A DNA stretch of 64,000 bases from Gnetum montanum (GCA_015680685.1 MNCI01028376.1:66431-130430); one strand, 5' to 3'; numbered from the stretch's first letter, positions 9,850 through 22,904 are shown. A program made the numbers and translations. The notes: generated from the sequence alone by a model not told the origin.

Positions 9850-12544
9850 TGCTGAAGAAGAACATGATGAAGACAGTGACAAAGATGACGACAAAGATTG
9901 TGGTCGTGGTGGTGAAAGAAATGGAGATTTAGATGTGAGAAAGCGGATGAACTTGGTTTGTTTAGAATCGAAGAATGCTAACCTAAACCCAGAGGTGTGT
10001 AATTTCATGTACTTGGACATAACCCACAATTTGTATGCTTTGCAATTGACAAACTTGCTTTCTTTCAAAGAAAGCAAGTTAAGAGTGCCGGTGACCACCA
10101 GCCTCGTGGAGAGCACATGAGATGAATTAAAAGAATTGCTGACCGAAGACTGCATTTATAAATCCGAGATGCGTAAGAAGTCGAGTCTGCAGTCAAAAGC
10201 AATGGTAAAATCAGTCATGGGCCACACACTTTGGCATACACTCAACCAGCCAGAGAGTATGAGTATGGATGATGATGATGATGATGCTGCCGCCCTTGCC
10301 CTTGCCCTTGTGCGAAGGTATCCCAGGATGGTTAATGTTGGTTGCAAAATTCATCTCTTCTGAGCCATGTCCACAGACTGCGATGCAGCAACTGCTTGCC
10401 TTACTTATGTCCACCAACAACAACAACAATAACGAGTCTGTTCAAGGCGATGATGATGAGAAATGGAAAAAGCTTATGAAACTTATGAAGGAGGATTCGT
10501 CTCTGGGAAAGGAATGTGTAGATGCTCTTCACCGCATCTGCTTCTGTTTCCAGAATCATTTTCAGATTAATGCCAGCAACTTGTATCAGGCACCTGGAAT
10601 CGAAGAAATTCAAGATTTGCTGGAAGAGTTCCCTACAACTCAGAAGGTTGCTGCTGGTCCATGGCCGCAGTCGCAGGGTTGGCATTCCTTATATTGTGCA
10701 GCATTACTGGGTCATACAATCCATGAATAACCATAGAAGGTTTACAGATTCAATAAAAAGACGAGAAGAATAGAGAGAGAACTTCAAACAGTTGGACCTG
10801 CCTATAAGGTATTTTATTTCATTCCTCTGTTGCTCCACCTCTTTATTTTCTTTGCTTTGTTTTGCTTGTTACACATATGGCCTTAATTAATTGAATCACA
10901 CCCATTAATTAACTCATTTTAGACACCATCCCTCAATTCACTTCATTTTCACTGTTCACTTTTTGGTTGTAAAAATTAGTCGAAGATGGATAACATGCAT
11001 TTGCTGGCAAAGACATTGCAAATGCTGTCCATTGAAGAGAGTGTTTACTCAGTCTTGAACAGGATGAACGAAGAGGAGACAGCCTTCCATAGTCTGCTAA
11101 TCTTCCAGGGAAGAGGACAACAGCCAGGATTTCCATGGCATATTCTCCGCTGCATAAGACTCATGCTTTCAATCCTGCATCATCGTAATCTTGGTAGCAA
11201 CATGGACTTTGCCCTATCCTTAAGCACTCTGCCCCATAGCCACTCCATGTTATATGTTATTGCAAAGGGCATAGGTTGATTGCTAAAATTAAGGTATTTT
11301 ATTATATTTTTACATCAGATTTCCAAAGATTTGAGGTATTTATTTCTAAAGTCCTCAATCAAGAAAATTAAAATGAGCACCTCAGGGATGAATAGTATTG
11401 CAAAGTTGGAAAACTTAAGAGCACTAACTTTAATTTTTGAAGAAATGGAGGTTCCAGAGGAGTTATGTGTTTCTAACATTCACGAGCTCACCATCAATTG
11501 TGAAAAATTGGCTGAGCTTCCAGAGAATTTCGGGCAGATGCGATGCCTGCGAAGGCTACGATTGATATGCCGAAGCTTAAAACGATCCGCACAGCTTCAG
11601 AATGCTTTCCTCTTTGATGGAGTTGGGGTTTAACAAATGCCAGTCATTGCAAGAGTTGTGCAATGATTTCTGGAATCTGCACTCACTTCACACTCTTCAA
11701 TTGATAGGGATAAACACGGTCCCTGAGGAATGGGCGAAGGAAATAGTTAAACCTAAGGGTTTGGGAGTCTTCGTGCTTGACTGAAGTTTACATCACCAAT
11801 CCAGGCGTTGGAATTTTGCACGAAATGTTCAGATTTTTTGCACTGACTGCTTTGAAAGTACTTCGTCCTTTTTTGCCATAAATGCTTCCACGGTGAATTT
11901 TAGGAGTGAAGATGCTTCTTGAGGTAGAAGAAAGCCATCAATAATGAATTTAGCATTAGTTTTATATTTTACCAACTCTCTTTATGTACGTTATCAAATT
12001 ATAGCTCTGTATTTACCTATTCCACTGGTAATGGATTATAGTTTTCCATACGTTACCAGTGGAACATGCCGACGGCTTCATCATTGATTTTTTACCAGAG
12101 TTAACGAACACGAACGGTAATAATCATTGATATTTTCTATTACAGCTATTTAGGTATACTTAGTTAATGCATAGATAGTTAAGTATTCTTCCTCATTGAT
12201 TTTTATCCTAGCTAATCAACAGGAATGATAATAATCATTAATATGTTTATTACAATTAGTCAAGTATCCTTACTTAATGCATAGATAGTTAGGTATTATT
12301 CATCATTGATTTTTATCCCCAACAGAAATGATAATAATCACTTATATTTCTTATTACAATTAGTCAAGTATCCTTAGTTAATGCATCTAGCATGTAGTCT
12401 GTAAGTAATATCTCACAAAACTGGAACCTAGAATGTGGGTTTTCATGTTAAGGCACACTTACCGTTAAGCTAGCATATTAATAATCTATTTACCCCCTAT
12501 GGTGTTGGTTATAAGTAACTATAATTGATCATTGTTAAATCCTT

Positions 12545-12770
12545 AACCTATCTTTAAAAATTAGACTCCATGGATCCACTTGCTCCTATAGAGTGAAATT
12601 TTTTTTTGTCTACTAGGATGTCCTAGGTCTATTAGATTAGAATTAATTTTGCAAACTTCTTTTTTAATTTATGAATCAATTTTTACCTAGTGAAATTGAA
12701 CATGTGACTTAGGGTTACTAAGACAAGACTCTTACTACTAAGCTTAATAATTGGCTCATTAGTTTTTTAT
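12545..12770 (-). repeat. SINE-like repeat
   Basis: Read on the minus strand there is an A-box-like 'cttagtagtaagagtcttg' followed about 30 bases later by a B-box-like 'acatgttcaatttc', the layout of a tRNA-derived SINE promoter. The tail ends near 'gtggatccatgg'. It is duplicated at about 14643-14868 as part of the 2.1 kb unit. Related heads and tails occur at about 16262, 24890 and 49999. Confidence 0.5.
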
Positions 12771-13619
12771 TTTTATGTTTTTCATTTAGCCTAGAATGCT
12801 CTCTTAGAGTCTCATAGGAATCTTCCTAACCATAAATATTTACCATCATTCTCTTTAATGGTTACTACAATAAGTTCTTGCCACAATTAATATAATATGT
12901 GGCCCATGAACACTAAGAACTACATGATAAGCTAACAATAAGTGTTTTGCAAGAGCGGATAGTTTTACTTAGCTTTAAAGTAAAAGATTGCACCATTCGA
13001 ACAAGGCTTTGTAGGACAAATAGCTATGCATAATTCTTACCTCCATTTTTAGGTTTTCTTGCAATAAATTCTTAATCATTGATATGGTTCACTCTTTTTT
13101 GAGCTTTGTGGAACTATGTACAGGGAAAAATCATCAAAAATTACTAAAACTAAAAGAGTCACACATCAATCATTTTCAACAAGTTTTAAATAAAAAACTT
13201 ATATTAAAGATTTGAAAATTTAGAAACTCATTTTTGTTGCAAGACTCGCAACTTGCCGAGATTTTACAAGTTTGCTGCCATGAGTCCTGCAACACTAAAT
13301 ACATCAACAGTGGAAGCTTTTGTTTTCTGCTAGATACATGGTAGGCAAAGCAGATTCAGAAAATATTTCGGGATAAAACAAATTGTTTGTCATAAACACT
13401 TCAGTGTGTGCAACCGAAAAGACCAGTTTATTAACCCAACAATGGCAACCTTCCAGTCTTGAATCCGCTGTCAAAATCTTCTTTATCAACCAAAATGAAT
13501 AGATTATAATATATTTGTGTATCTAACATTAATTGCAGCATTTGCAATTGATCCCATAAGAACAAGCCAATTAATTTGAACTTGTATCTGTTACAAAATT
13601 ATATGAACTTTAATCTGGG

Positions 13620-13990
13620 AGGAAATAGAAGTACAGGAGGCTTTTTGTGTTTCAAACGTTAAAGAGCTCAACATGCACTGTGAAAAATTATATGAGCTTC
13701 CCGAGAACTTTCGGCAGTTCAGAGATTAATATGCCCAAGCCTAAAACAATTGCCATGCACTTTCAGAGTGCTTTCCTCCTTGATCTGGCGTTTACATCAA
13801 CAATTCAGGTGTTGGCGTTTACATCAACCATTCAGGTGTTAGCATTTTGCACAAAATGTTGAGAAGCTGGGATATTGATATGCCCAAGCCTAAGACAATT
13901 GCTACACAGCTTTGGAATGCTTTTCTCCTTAATCTCGTGTTTACATTGACAATTCAGTTGTTGGTGTTTTGCATAAATTGTTGAGAAGCT
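13620..13990 (+). pseudogene. LRR fragment of an NLR, unit 1
   Basis: 13630-13730 reads EAFCVSNVKELNMHCEKLYE then LPENF in broken frames and is a close relative of the LRR segment at about 11440-11530 of the decayed NLR. It is followed by two copies of a 124-148 bp subrepeat that begins 'atatgcccaagccta' (13730 and 13879) and ends with a short 'ttacatcaacaattcagg' motif. Multiple stops; not coding. Confidence 0.65.
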
Positions 13991-16087
13991 GAATTTTAGG
14001 AGTGAAGATGCTTCTTGAGGTAGAAGAAAGCCATCAATAATGAATTTAGCATTAGTTTTATATTTTACCAACTCTCTTTATGTACGTTATCAAATTATAG
14101 CTCTGTATTTACCTATTCCACTGGTAATGGATTATAGTTTTCCATACGTTACCAGTGGAACATGCCGACGGCTTCATCATTGATTTTTTACCAGAGTTAA
14201 CGAACACGAACGGTAAGAATCATTGATATTTTCTATTACAGCTATTTAGGTATACTTAGTTAATGCATAGATAGTTAAGTATTCTTCCTCATTGATTTTT
14301 ATCCCAGCTAATCAACAGGAATGATAATAATCATTAATATGTTTATTACAATTAGTCAAGTATCCTTAGTTAATGCATAGATAGTTAAGTATTATTCATC
14401 ATTGATTTTTATCCCCAACAGAAATGATAATAATCACTTATATTTCTTATTACAATTAGTCAGGTATCCTTAGTTAATGCATCTAGCATGTAGTCTGTAA
14501 GTAATATCTCACAAAACTGGAACCTAGAATGTGGGTTTTCATGTTAAGGCACACTTACCATTAAGCTAGCATATTAATAATCTATTTATCCCCTATGGTG
14601 TTGGTTATAAGTAACTATAATTGATCATTGTTAAATCCTTAACCTATCTTTAAAAATTAGACTCCATGGATCCACTTGCTCCTATAGAGTGAAATTTTTT
14701 TTTGTCTACTAGGATGTCCTAGGTCTATTAGATTAGAATTAATTTTGCAAACTTCTTTTTTAATTTATGAATCAATTTTTACCTAGTGAAATTGAACATG
14801 TGACTTAGGGTTACTAAGACAAGACTCTTACTACTAAGCTTAATAATTGGCTCATTAGTTTTTTATTTTTATGTTTTTCATTTAGCCTAGAATGCTCTCT
14901 TAGAGTCTCATAGGAATCTTCCTAACCATAAATATTTACCATCATTCTCTTTAATGGTTACTACAATAAGTTCTTGCCACAATTAATATAATATGTGGGC
15001 CCATGAACACTAAGAACTACATGATAAGCTAACAATAAGTGTTTTGCAAGAGCGGATAGCTTTACTTAGCTTTAAAGTAAAAGATTGCACCATTCGAACA
15101 AGGCTTTGTAGGACAAATAGCTATGCATAATTCTTACCTCCATTTTTAGGTTTTCTTGCAATAAATTCTTAATCATTGATATGGTTCACTCTTTTTTGAG
15201 CTTTGTGGAACTATGTACAGGGAAAAATCATCAAAAATTACTAAAACTAAAAGAGTCCCATGTCAATCATTTTCAACAAGTTTTAAATAAAAAACTTATA
15301 TTAAAGATTTGAAAATTTAGAAACTCATTTTTGTTGCAAGACTCGCAACTTGCCGAGATTTTACAAGTTTGCTGCCATGAGTCCTGCAACACTAAATACA
15401 TCAACAGTGGAAGCTTTTGTTTCCTGCTAGATACATGGTAGGCAAAGCAGAATTCAGAAAATATTTGGGGATAAAACAAATTGTTTGTCATAAACACTTC
15501 AGTGTGTGCAACCGAAAAGACCAGTTTATTAGCCCAACAATGGCAACCTTCCAGTCTTGAATCCGCTGTCAAAATCTTCTTTATCAACCAAAATGAATAG
15601 ATTATAATATATTTTTGTATCTAAGATTAATTGCAGCATTTGCAATTGATCCCATAACAACAAGCCAATTAATTTGAACTTGTATCTGTTACAAAATTAT
15701 ATGAACTTTAATCTCGGAGGAAATAGAAGTACCGGAGGCTTTTTGTGTTTCAAACGTTAAAGAGCTCAACATGCACTGTGAAAAATTATATGAGCTTCCC
15801 GAGAACTTTCGGCAGTTCAGAGATTAATATGCCCAAGCCTAAAACAATTGCCATGCACTTTCAGAGTGCTTTCCTCCTTGATCTGGCGTTTACATCAACA
15901 ATTCAGGTGTTGGCGTTTACATCAACCATTCAGGTGTTGGCATTTTGCACAAAATGTTGAGAAGCTGGGATATTGATATGCCCAAGCCTAAGACAATTGC
16001 TACACAGCTTTGGAATGCTTTTCTCCTTAATCTCGTGTTTACATTGACAATTCAGTTGTTGGTGTTTTGCATAAATTGTTGAGAAGC
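13991..16087. repeat. 2.1 kb tandem duplication, unit 2
   Basis: Second copy of the preceding unit. Differences include single-base substitutions and one-base indels (for example an extra g near 14998). The right boundary is inside the LRR-scrap subrepeat: after 'gttgagaagctga' the sequence continues with another subrepeat rather than the unit start. Confidence 0.95.
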
Positions 16088-16200
16088 TGAGATATTGATA
16101 TGCCCAAGCCTAGGAAAATTGCCACACACCTTCAGAATGCTTTCCTACTTGATCTCACATTTACATCAACAATTCAAAATGTTGCGATTTTTTGCACTTA
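15718..16200 (+). pseudogene. LRR fragment of an NLR, unit 2
   Basis: Duplicate of 13620-13990, extended by a third copy of the 'atatgcccaagccta' subrepeat (15828, 15977 and 16098). The three copies form a small degenerate tandem array. No open LRR frame remains. Confidence 0.65.
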
Positions 16201-16261
16201 TTCAAATTTAAGCCAACTTGTTTATGATTTAGGTTTACAAATTACAGCTTTGCTGCATGTA

Positions 16262-16560
16262 TTTAATAGCTTAGTGGTAGTTACATGGGCCTGGTAACCT
16301 TAGGTCACTTGTTCAATTTTAAAACTAGCCCCATAGATCTAAGCAATATTAATGAGAAACATTTCATTGATTATTTATCTTTAATAAAGATAATAAATAG
16401 GAATGATAATAATCATTATTCTTTCTTAATGAAAGATGAAAATAAATTTTTACTTAAGTCCACTCATACCCTTTTGGATATATAGGGCAAATACTCATTG
16501 TAAAGTTTTACCTAAGTCCACCCATACCCTTTTGGATATAAAGGATAGATACTCACTCAT
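16262..16560. repeat. SINE-like head plus duplicated tail fragments
   Basis: 16266-16320 has an A-box-like 'tagcttagtggtag' and B-box-like 'cacttgttcaatttt' on the plus strand. At 16441-16499 and 16505-16560 two similar segments of about 60 bp contain 'aagtccactcataccctttt', which matches the antisense tail of the same SINE-like family (compare 24890-24960 and 50120-50160). Confidence 0.45.
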
Positions 16561-16899
16561 TGTTGCCTATTGGAACGTGGGTTTCCATTCAATGGTCTTA
16601 CTAGAAATCTAGCACTTGAATAATGTATTTAGGGACTATGGTGTTGGTTAGAAGAAACTATAATAAATCATTCTTAAATTCTTTATCTATTAGAAAGAAT
16701 GAGATCAAGGTTCACCTGAGAGATTTAAACCATATTGATGGAATAATGGCACCAAAATGTTGAGTGATATTTTCTACTACAAATGTAAAATATAATATAA
16801 TAATGAAATAAAATGAAGCCTTACTAGGTTAGAAGACCCATAGGATCTATTGGAGAGATATTACATTTTTCAAGAAAAAAAAAGATAGACTATAAATTG

Positions 16900-18010
16900 G
16901 CCAAGTACCAATGGGGGAATAAAAAAAAAAACATATACAAGCTTTTTGTTGTAACATTATAATGTTGTCTCAAATAGGTAGTTACAATTTTAAAAAAAGA
17001 AACACATCTAATTCATCTTCAAGAGCTCCTAATCTATACAACCTACAAATGCACTCTTCTCAATGAAGTTGAATCCATCTTTCACTTTCAATTATAAGAT
17101 GATACAAACTTAAGCAAAGCTTGCTGATAGCATTCCAATACTTGATGGAAATAGTAGTTGAGAGATAGTAAACTTCTACATCTAGTTTATTAGATCTAAT
17201 ATGGTGTAAATAAAATTCTCTTATCTTCCACATTAGACCATATTTGTGTTAAAACCTTCTACTTGACTAGTTGAAGAATATCCTTAGGATTTTACTATAC
17301 ATCCTTCCAAGAGATATTCTATTTTCTCAACCATTGCATCCCTGGAAAATACCAAGCATAGTCTTGTAAATCCTTAAGAACTACTTCAAAGAATTTGTTT
17401 TACCTGGAGATATCCAAGCTTTGAGTGTATGTAATTAATTAGAACAAGACTTCTACTTCTAAATGCAATAAATCTCATTCACATAATAACATTGAGTAAG
17501 GTATTTACATCTTCACCTTTAACTCATTGAGAAGAAAATTTCTTTGTACTCTTTCAATATCTTTCTAAAGTTTAGCACCAAGTCCAAGTCTCAAACAACA
17601 CATCCATATAATATAGTAGGGTAGATGATAGTTTGAAAAAATTATTTTCTGACTTTCCAAGCACATAGCCCTAAATCCTTGCACTTTCTTTTAAAAGCAT
17701 AAAAAGCCTTGAAACCTTTTACTATTTTTTCTTTAATGCACTTTCTCCATATGTAATTCTTTGTATAAATGAGACCCAAATATTTAAAAGAATATACTAT
17801 GTACATATTGGTAGCTCAAAAATGGAAGATCTAAAAATTATTTCTAATACCTCAAATCATCAATTTGGTTTTCTTTACATTCACTTAAAGGCTAGATGAA
17901 TGATAAAAAAATTTCTAAAATTTGCAATATATTTTGCATACCTTCTACAATAGTGGATATCAAGGTAAAAAAATTTGTTCATAAAAGAAGATTCACATCT
18001 TGGGATCCAA
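16900..18010 (-). pseudogene. Non-LTR reverse transcriptase remnant, antisense
   Basis: Read on the minus strand, the order of motifs follows the C-terminal half of a non-LTR reverse transcriptase: a degraded finger/palm region near 17950-17820, a YLG-like position near 17780 (FKYLGL in the sister copy), then TILYG-like and IERVQ-like sequence near 17620-17560. The sister copy at 28000-28690 is collinear. Frames are riddled with stops. Confidence 0.55.
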
Positions 18011-18474
18011 CCAAATATTGAATTTTTGAATTCCTTGAGTTCTTTTGGAAGTTCAATATCTATAGGTTTCTAAGGTTGAGTTATTTTTATCGGGAACATA
18101 ATAGCATCTTTCTGAATTAGTCTTTTAGCTTATTTAAGGGTTATGATTTGAGTCTTCTTTGCTATTCCTATTCCCCTTAAAAAGCTTAACTTTGTCACTG
18201 GTTGGCACTTTCAAAATGCAAGTTTCAAATTGGATGGTGACATTAAATTTTTGAAAAAATGACATTTTAAAATGGCATCTACATCTTCTAATTCAAATTG
18301 AAATATTCATTAGAAAAAATTTCTTGAAGAATAAAGTTCATTTCATCATAATTGGTATGCTTGCACATAGTTTTCTTATTTGAAAGTTTAAGTTTAATAA
18401 ACTTCTTCGAAGGCAAGGTTAGGTTTAGCATTTTATCTAAATTTGGTAAAATAAAAGTATTTCTTGCACTAAAA

Positions 18475-19200
18475 ATGAGGTGTGGTTGATTGGACCATGT
18501 TGATGCAAATGCGTCAATGCAATCCCATCAACGTGATCCCATTGATGTATACTTGTCGATGCATGGTTTAATGCATCAACACAGTATCTAGTCTTGCCTA
18601 TATAAATGTGTGCATCCACCACATTTATGGCATTCATTCATTCGTAGCTTAGCCAAACTCCTGTAGTTTATTTTTTTGAGAGTTAGAATATTTTTTAAGT
18701 GCCTGCAGTAGGAGTTGAGAAGTGTATAAATCTTTATTCAAGCATTAATGTACTTGGACACTTTGGTGTGGACAATAATAAAGACAAGCTTTCTTCATAA
18801 ACCTTGAAGCACTTGGACTTAGCATAATATATACTCTAATGCATTTACTATTCATAGAATTTACTTTCATGCATTTGATTAATTAATTAATTATAGATAA
18901 TTAATTAATATAAGTACAACCATCTTGATCATGCATTAATGTTTGGTAATCTCAATAGTGATTATGCTTGGTAACCTAGTAACATTGCAACGTGTTCAAG
19001 ATGTGTATGGAAAATGGAAACAGATACTTATGTTAGTATTAGTTAAGGCATTAATTGGTTCTTAGATTAATTAAATATTTAATTACCTTATTTTCTATGC
19101 TTAGGTGAATTAAATAAAAAATATAAAAATGATACAAATCATATCCCTCAGTTATACTTAACCATGCCATTATACATCACAAGTGGAACTACGAGAAGCT
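18475..19200 (+). repeat. LTR of the tRNA-Asp family, solo or truncated
   Basis: Divergent but collinear match to the LTR at 33511-34385, including the interspersed 'gatgcaatcccatcaacgtg'-type start, the 'gtgcctgcagtaggagt' block, the 'taatgtttggtaatctcaa' block and 'cagttatacttaaccatgcc'. The final 150 bp are not recognisable. No element body is attached on either side. Confidence 0.65.
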
Positions 19201-19215
19201 TGCACTTTTCTTTAT

Positions 19216-20020
19216 AGGTTATGAGGCACTACGAGAAGCACTATAACACAATCCAATGATTGTAAGATAGACAAAGTAATAATCTCATGCAATTCCTAAA
19301 CCTTGTAAACCTTTTAGTAATGTGCTACGAATTTCTATGATTTTAAGTATCTTATACTATCCACATGTAATAGGCACATGAAAAAAATCCTAACATATAG
19401 CAACAAAGATTGAACATTAACAATTGATACTTAATAAGCTCTTATTGCAACATTTTTCTCATAAAGTTTGTATTGAAATCGAAGGTTTATAAATAATCAT
19501 TCGATGATGGTTACATTTCATGAGTTTATAACCAAAGTATGACATTAAAAATTGTAATGGTTTTTAAGTTTGATAACTCAATATAAGATAACTAAAATAA
19601 GAGTAAGCATCATATCTTATTACTAGAAAATGTTGTTCTGTCAGCCATACAAAGCATGCAATCCGCTCAATAGAGGTGCATCTTTAATCCCTTGAGATTT
19701 TGAATTAGAATGAAATATCATTAGCTTTAAAGAAAATGTGATTAATCTTGCAATGTTCTTATCTCATTTGTAATGCCCATGATGTCCTCATGAAATGCAC
19801 ATAATGAAGAATGATGGGGAAAATTGTTTGTGATCATTTTTATTTTTTATCTCATTTCGCGTGATGCAATCTAATGCATGTTGCACATAAACTATGATAT
19901 TCAATAAAAAATGTTGTTTGTAGTATATTAAGAAGGCTACGAGGGACTGTGAACCATAGTCACATGAAAATCTAACTAGAAGATAGTATGACCATCTCAA
20001 TCCCTTCCGATGAGGGCTGC
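19216..20020. other. Unassigned AT-rich stretch
   Basis: Contains short repeated 'actacgagaagc' motifs (19188 and 19230). No supportable coding frame is seen. Confidence 0.4.
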
Positions 20021-20023
20021 TTA

Positions 20024-22095
20024 AGGTTGCTACATGTAGTGAATCATAGTTTTCATAGACCGTACTTCTAGTTGGCCTTCTAAGTTCTGAAGGCCTTAAA
20101 CTTTAAGCAATTATCAACTTCCAGAAGGTTTTCATGCCTTCTGGTATGGACTATGAGAGTGTGCCACTATCTTTTGGTATGGACTCACATGCTCTCACAA
20201 TTTACTAGTACATTGTTTCTAGATGATCCTCTACCTTCTAATTGCTAGAAACTCTAAAAAATTACTTCCTTATAGAAGGTCTCAATGCCTTTCAATTGGT
20301 CTTATGCCTTCCAGGTGACCCTCAGTCTTCTGAAAGCCTCAAAATGCAAGTAGTTGCTCCCTTTCAGAAGGTTTCAATACTTCTGGTGGAGACTACAGGC
20401 TTGTGCTAGGTACACCACCTCACAATCCATGTTTTTACCTTCCAACAGCTTCAAACTCCAAGCAATTACTCCCTTCCAGTAGGTCCCAATGCCTTCTGAA
20501 CAATACTTAGCCTACCAATAGCTTCAAAATGCTAGTTGCTCCCTACTAGAAGCTTCTAATGCCTTCTAGTGGAGGCTATGTTGGGTTACTATGCACAATG
20601 AATCATAGCTTTTGTAGACCCTACTTCTAGCTGGGTGTCTACCTTCTAGTGGTCCCAAACATTAAGCAATTATCAACTTTTGGAAGGTCTTTGTGCCTCC
20701 AAGTCTATAGTGCTAGAGGATGCTACTTGCATGCTCTTGCAATTTACTAGTACATTACTTCTAGATGACCCTTTACCTTTTTTTAAAAAAAAACTTTAAG
20801 AAATTTCTTCCTTCTAGAAGGTCTCAAGGCCTTTCAGTTGGTCTTCCACCTTTTGAATGATCCTCAACCTTCCAAAAGCCTCAAAATGCAAGCTATTACT
20901 ACCTTTTGGAAGGTGTAATGCCTTTTGGTGGGGACTATGCTAGGCACACCTCCTCACAGTCCACGTTTCTATCTTCTGGTAGCTTCAAACTCCAAGAAAT
21001 TGCTCCCTTTTGATAGGTCTTAATCCCTTTCAAATGATCCTCAGCCTACCGGTAGTTGCAAAATGCAAGTAGTTGCTTCCTACTAGAAGCATCCAATACC
21101 TTCTAGTGGGGGCTATGTAAGATTGCTACGAGTTGTGAATTGTAGTTTTTGTAGATCCTACTTTCAGATGGTCATCTGCCTACCCATAGCCCCAAACTTT
21201 AAGAAATTATCAACTTTTGGAAAGGTTTTATGCCTTCCGATATGGACTACAAAAGGGTGCTACTCATACCCTCTCGTAGTTTACTAGTACAGTACTTCTA
21301 AATGATCCTCTACCTTCCAGTTGCTAGAAACTCTAAGAAATTACTCTGTTCCAAAAGGTCTTAATGCCTTCAGGTTGGTCTTCTGACTTATAGATGACCC
21401 TTAGCCTTTTGAAAGCCTCAAAATGCAAGTAGTTGCTCCCTTCTGAAAGCTTCTAATACCTTCTGGTGGGGGATATGCAAGGTTGCTAAGCACAGTGAAT
21501 CATAGTTTTCATAGACCATGCTTTCGGTTATTTGTCTACCTTCTGGTAGCCCCAGACTTTAAGCAATTATCAACTTTTGGATGGTTTTCATACCTTCTAA
21601 TATAGACTACGAGACAATGCTACTTGCACCATCTGACAATTTATTGGTACATTGCTACCAGATGATCCTCTACTTTCTGGTTGCCAACAACTCTAAGAAA
21701 TTGCTCCCTTTCAGATGGTCTCAACACCTGTCGATTGTTCTTCCATCTTCTAGATGACCCTTAGCCTTCCAATATCCTCAAAATGCAAGTATTTGATCCA
21801 TTTGAAAAGGTTTCAATGCCTTTTAGTAGGGACTGCAAGCCTATGCCAACTGGCCTTGGAATCCACATTTTTGCCTTCTGGTAGCTTCAATCTTCAATAA
21901 ATTACCCCCTTTGGGTGGGTCTTAATGCCTTCTAGATGGTCTCCATGCCTTCTAAATGACCCTCAACCTATTAGAAGTCTTAGGATGCAAGTATTTGCTC
22001 ACTACTAGAAGCCCCCATTGCCTTTCAATGGGGGCTACATGAGGCTGCTAGGCATAGTGAATTGCAGTTTTCGTAGACCCTGCTTTTGATTTGTT
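20024..22095. repeat. Tandem array, about 550 bp period
   Basis: A landmark block 'gaatcatagttttcatagacc' (with variants) recurs at about 20045, 20604, 21140, 21500 and 22055, giving steps near 559, 536, 360 and 555. Each unit contains several smaller blocks around CCTTCTGG/CCAGAAGG-like sequences spaced about 45-55 bp, such as 'ccttctggtatggacta', 'aggtctcaatgcct' and 'cctcaaaatgcaagtagttgc'. Copies are heavily diverged, and the third unit is shortened. No frame stays open, so a repeat protein is unlikely; it reads as an old satellite or minisatellite with a higher-order structure. Confidence 0.85.
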
Positions 22096-22099
22096 GCCT

Positions 22100-22900
22100 G
22101 TGAACATATGCTAGTCACATGTCCTCGTAGGTTACAAGATGCAAGCGTATGCTAGTTGCCATCTATCATTGTGAGTATGTGTATGCATTCATGTCCAAAT
22201 GAAACACATTCATGAGCGTGATGACACATTATGCATGCATACCAATTCACACCATACATACACATGTCCTTACCAACCACAACATAGGCTTTGTAATGGC
22301 CTAATGAAAACAACGATAACCTTGTCCCTAAAAGAAATATGACTTGTTTGCCATGCTGAGAAGGAATTGTCTGAGACTCTATTCCACAATAGTAAAGAGA
22401 ACAGACTTATATTTTTAATTATTATGAAATTCTTATCCTAATGAGTGACTACAAAGGGCAACATCTACTCTCTAATATACTTGAAGTGAAAATATTACTT
22501 CAGATGGTTAATGTTTAGATTACAGAGTTAATTGATAGAAAATTTTATAACTTGTAGTTATTGTAGAATCCCTATCAAATGTGTTGATGAGAAAGTCCTC
22601 ATTGAGTGAAAGGACATCACCCTTCAATTGAACAATTCATATTGAGAAATTCAAAATGGTTGATAGGGATACCCTTTCTTTCATGTCATGTGTCTAAGAA
22701 CACCCTTCAATAGTTTCATATTTTTTCTTAAATAGTTTCATAAGGTTCATTAATTCCTTATATTTTTTCTTGGTTAGTATGCAATTTGATCAATTCATTA
22801 ATTCCTTTTCTTAAACCTTTGTGGCTCTCAGATAACTATGCCTTCTAGATCAAATATTATTAGTAAAGTTGAAAAAAAGGTCATTACCATGAGTGTTATG
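22100..22900. other. Unassigned stretch after the tandem array
   Basis: Contains alternating 'catgcat'/'cacacat' rich sequence (22140-22265), then AT-rich DNA. No gene or known repeat was recognised. Confidence 0.4.
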
Positions 22901-22904
22901 AGAC

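Larger units (their letters stand above)
9186..11784 (+). pseudogene. Decayed NB-ARC/LRR (NLR) resistance gene
   Basis: Family role: intracellular immune receptor with a nucleotide switch and leucine-rich repeats. From about 9197 one frame reads IVGTNKEKEAIIQML and then the P-loop GPTGMGKTTLADDVF (Walker A at 9284-9310). A 56 bp tandem duplication then shifts the frame. Next comes a very acidic Glu/Lys/Asp-rich stretch (about 9540-9930), unusual for an NLR, interrupted by the contig join at 9793. A CEGIP-like motif at about 10306 resembles the GLPL box, in another frame. After a low-complexity Asn run, the LRR part covers about 11160-11784 (LRALTLIFEEMEVPEELC; LAELPENFGQMRCLRRLRL; SLQELCNDFWNLHSLHTLQL), ending at a stop at 11782-11784. 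At least four frame changes occur. No N-terminal domain, RNBS or MHD motif is recognisable. Confidence 0.8.
11895..13990. repeat. 2.1 kb tandem duplication, unit 1
   Basis: Unit of 2096 bp repeated head-to-tail at 13991-16087 with roughly 20-25 differences by eye, about 99% identity. It starts 'gaattttaggagtg', directly downstream of the NLR LRR remnant, and ends 'gttgagaagct'. It contains a SINE-like repeat (minus strand, about 12545-12770) and LRR-derived scraps at its right end. Confidence 0.95.

Noticed and set aside
9355-9865. Phe/Ser-rich minus frames of about 100-120 aa
   Set aside because: They are the antisense of the Glu/Lys-rich microsatellite-like stretch in the NLR.
20024-22095. 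Tandem array as a coding repeat protein
   Set aside because: Unit lengths vary and stops occur in all frames.
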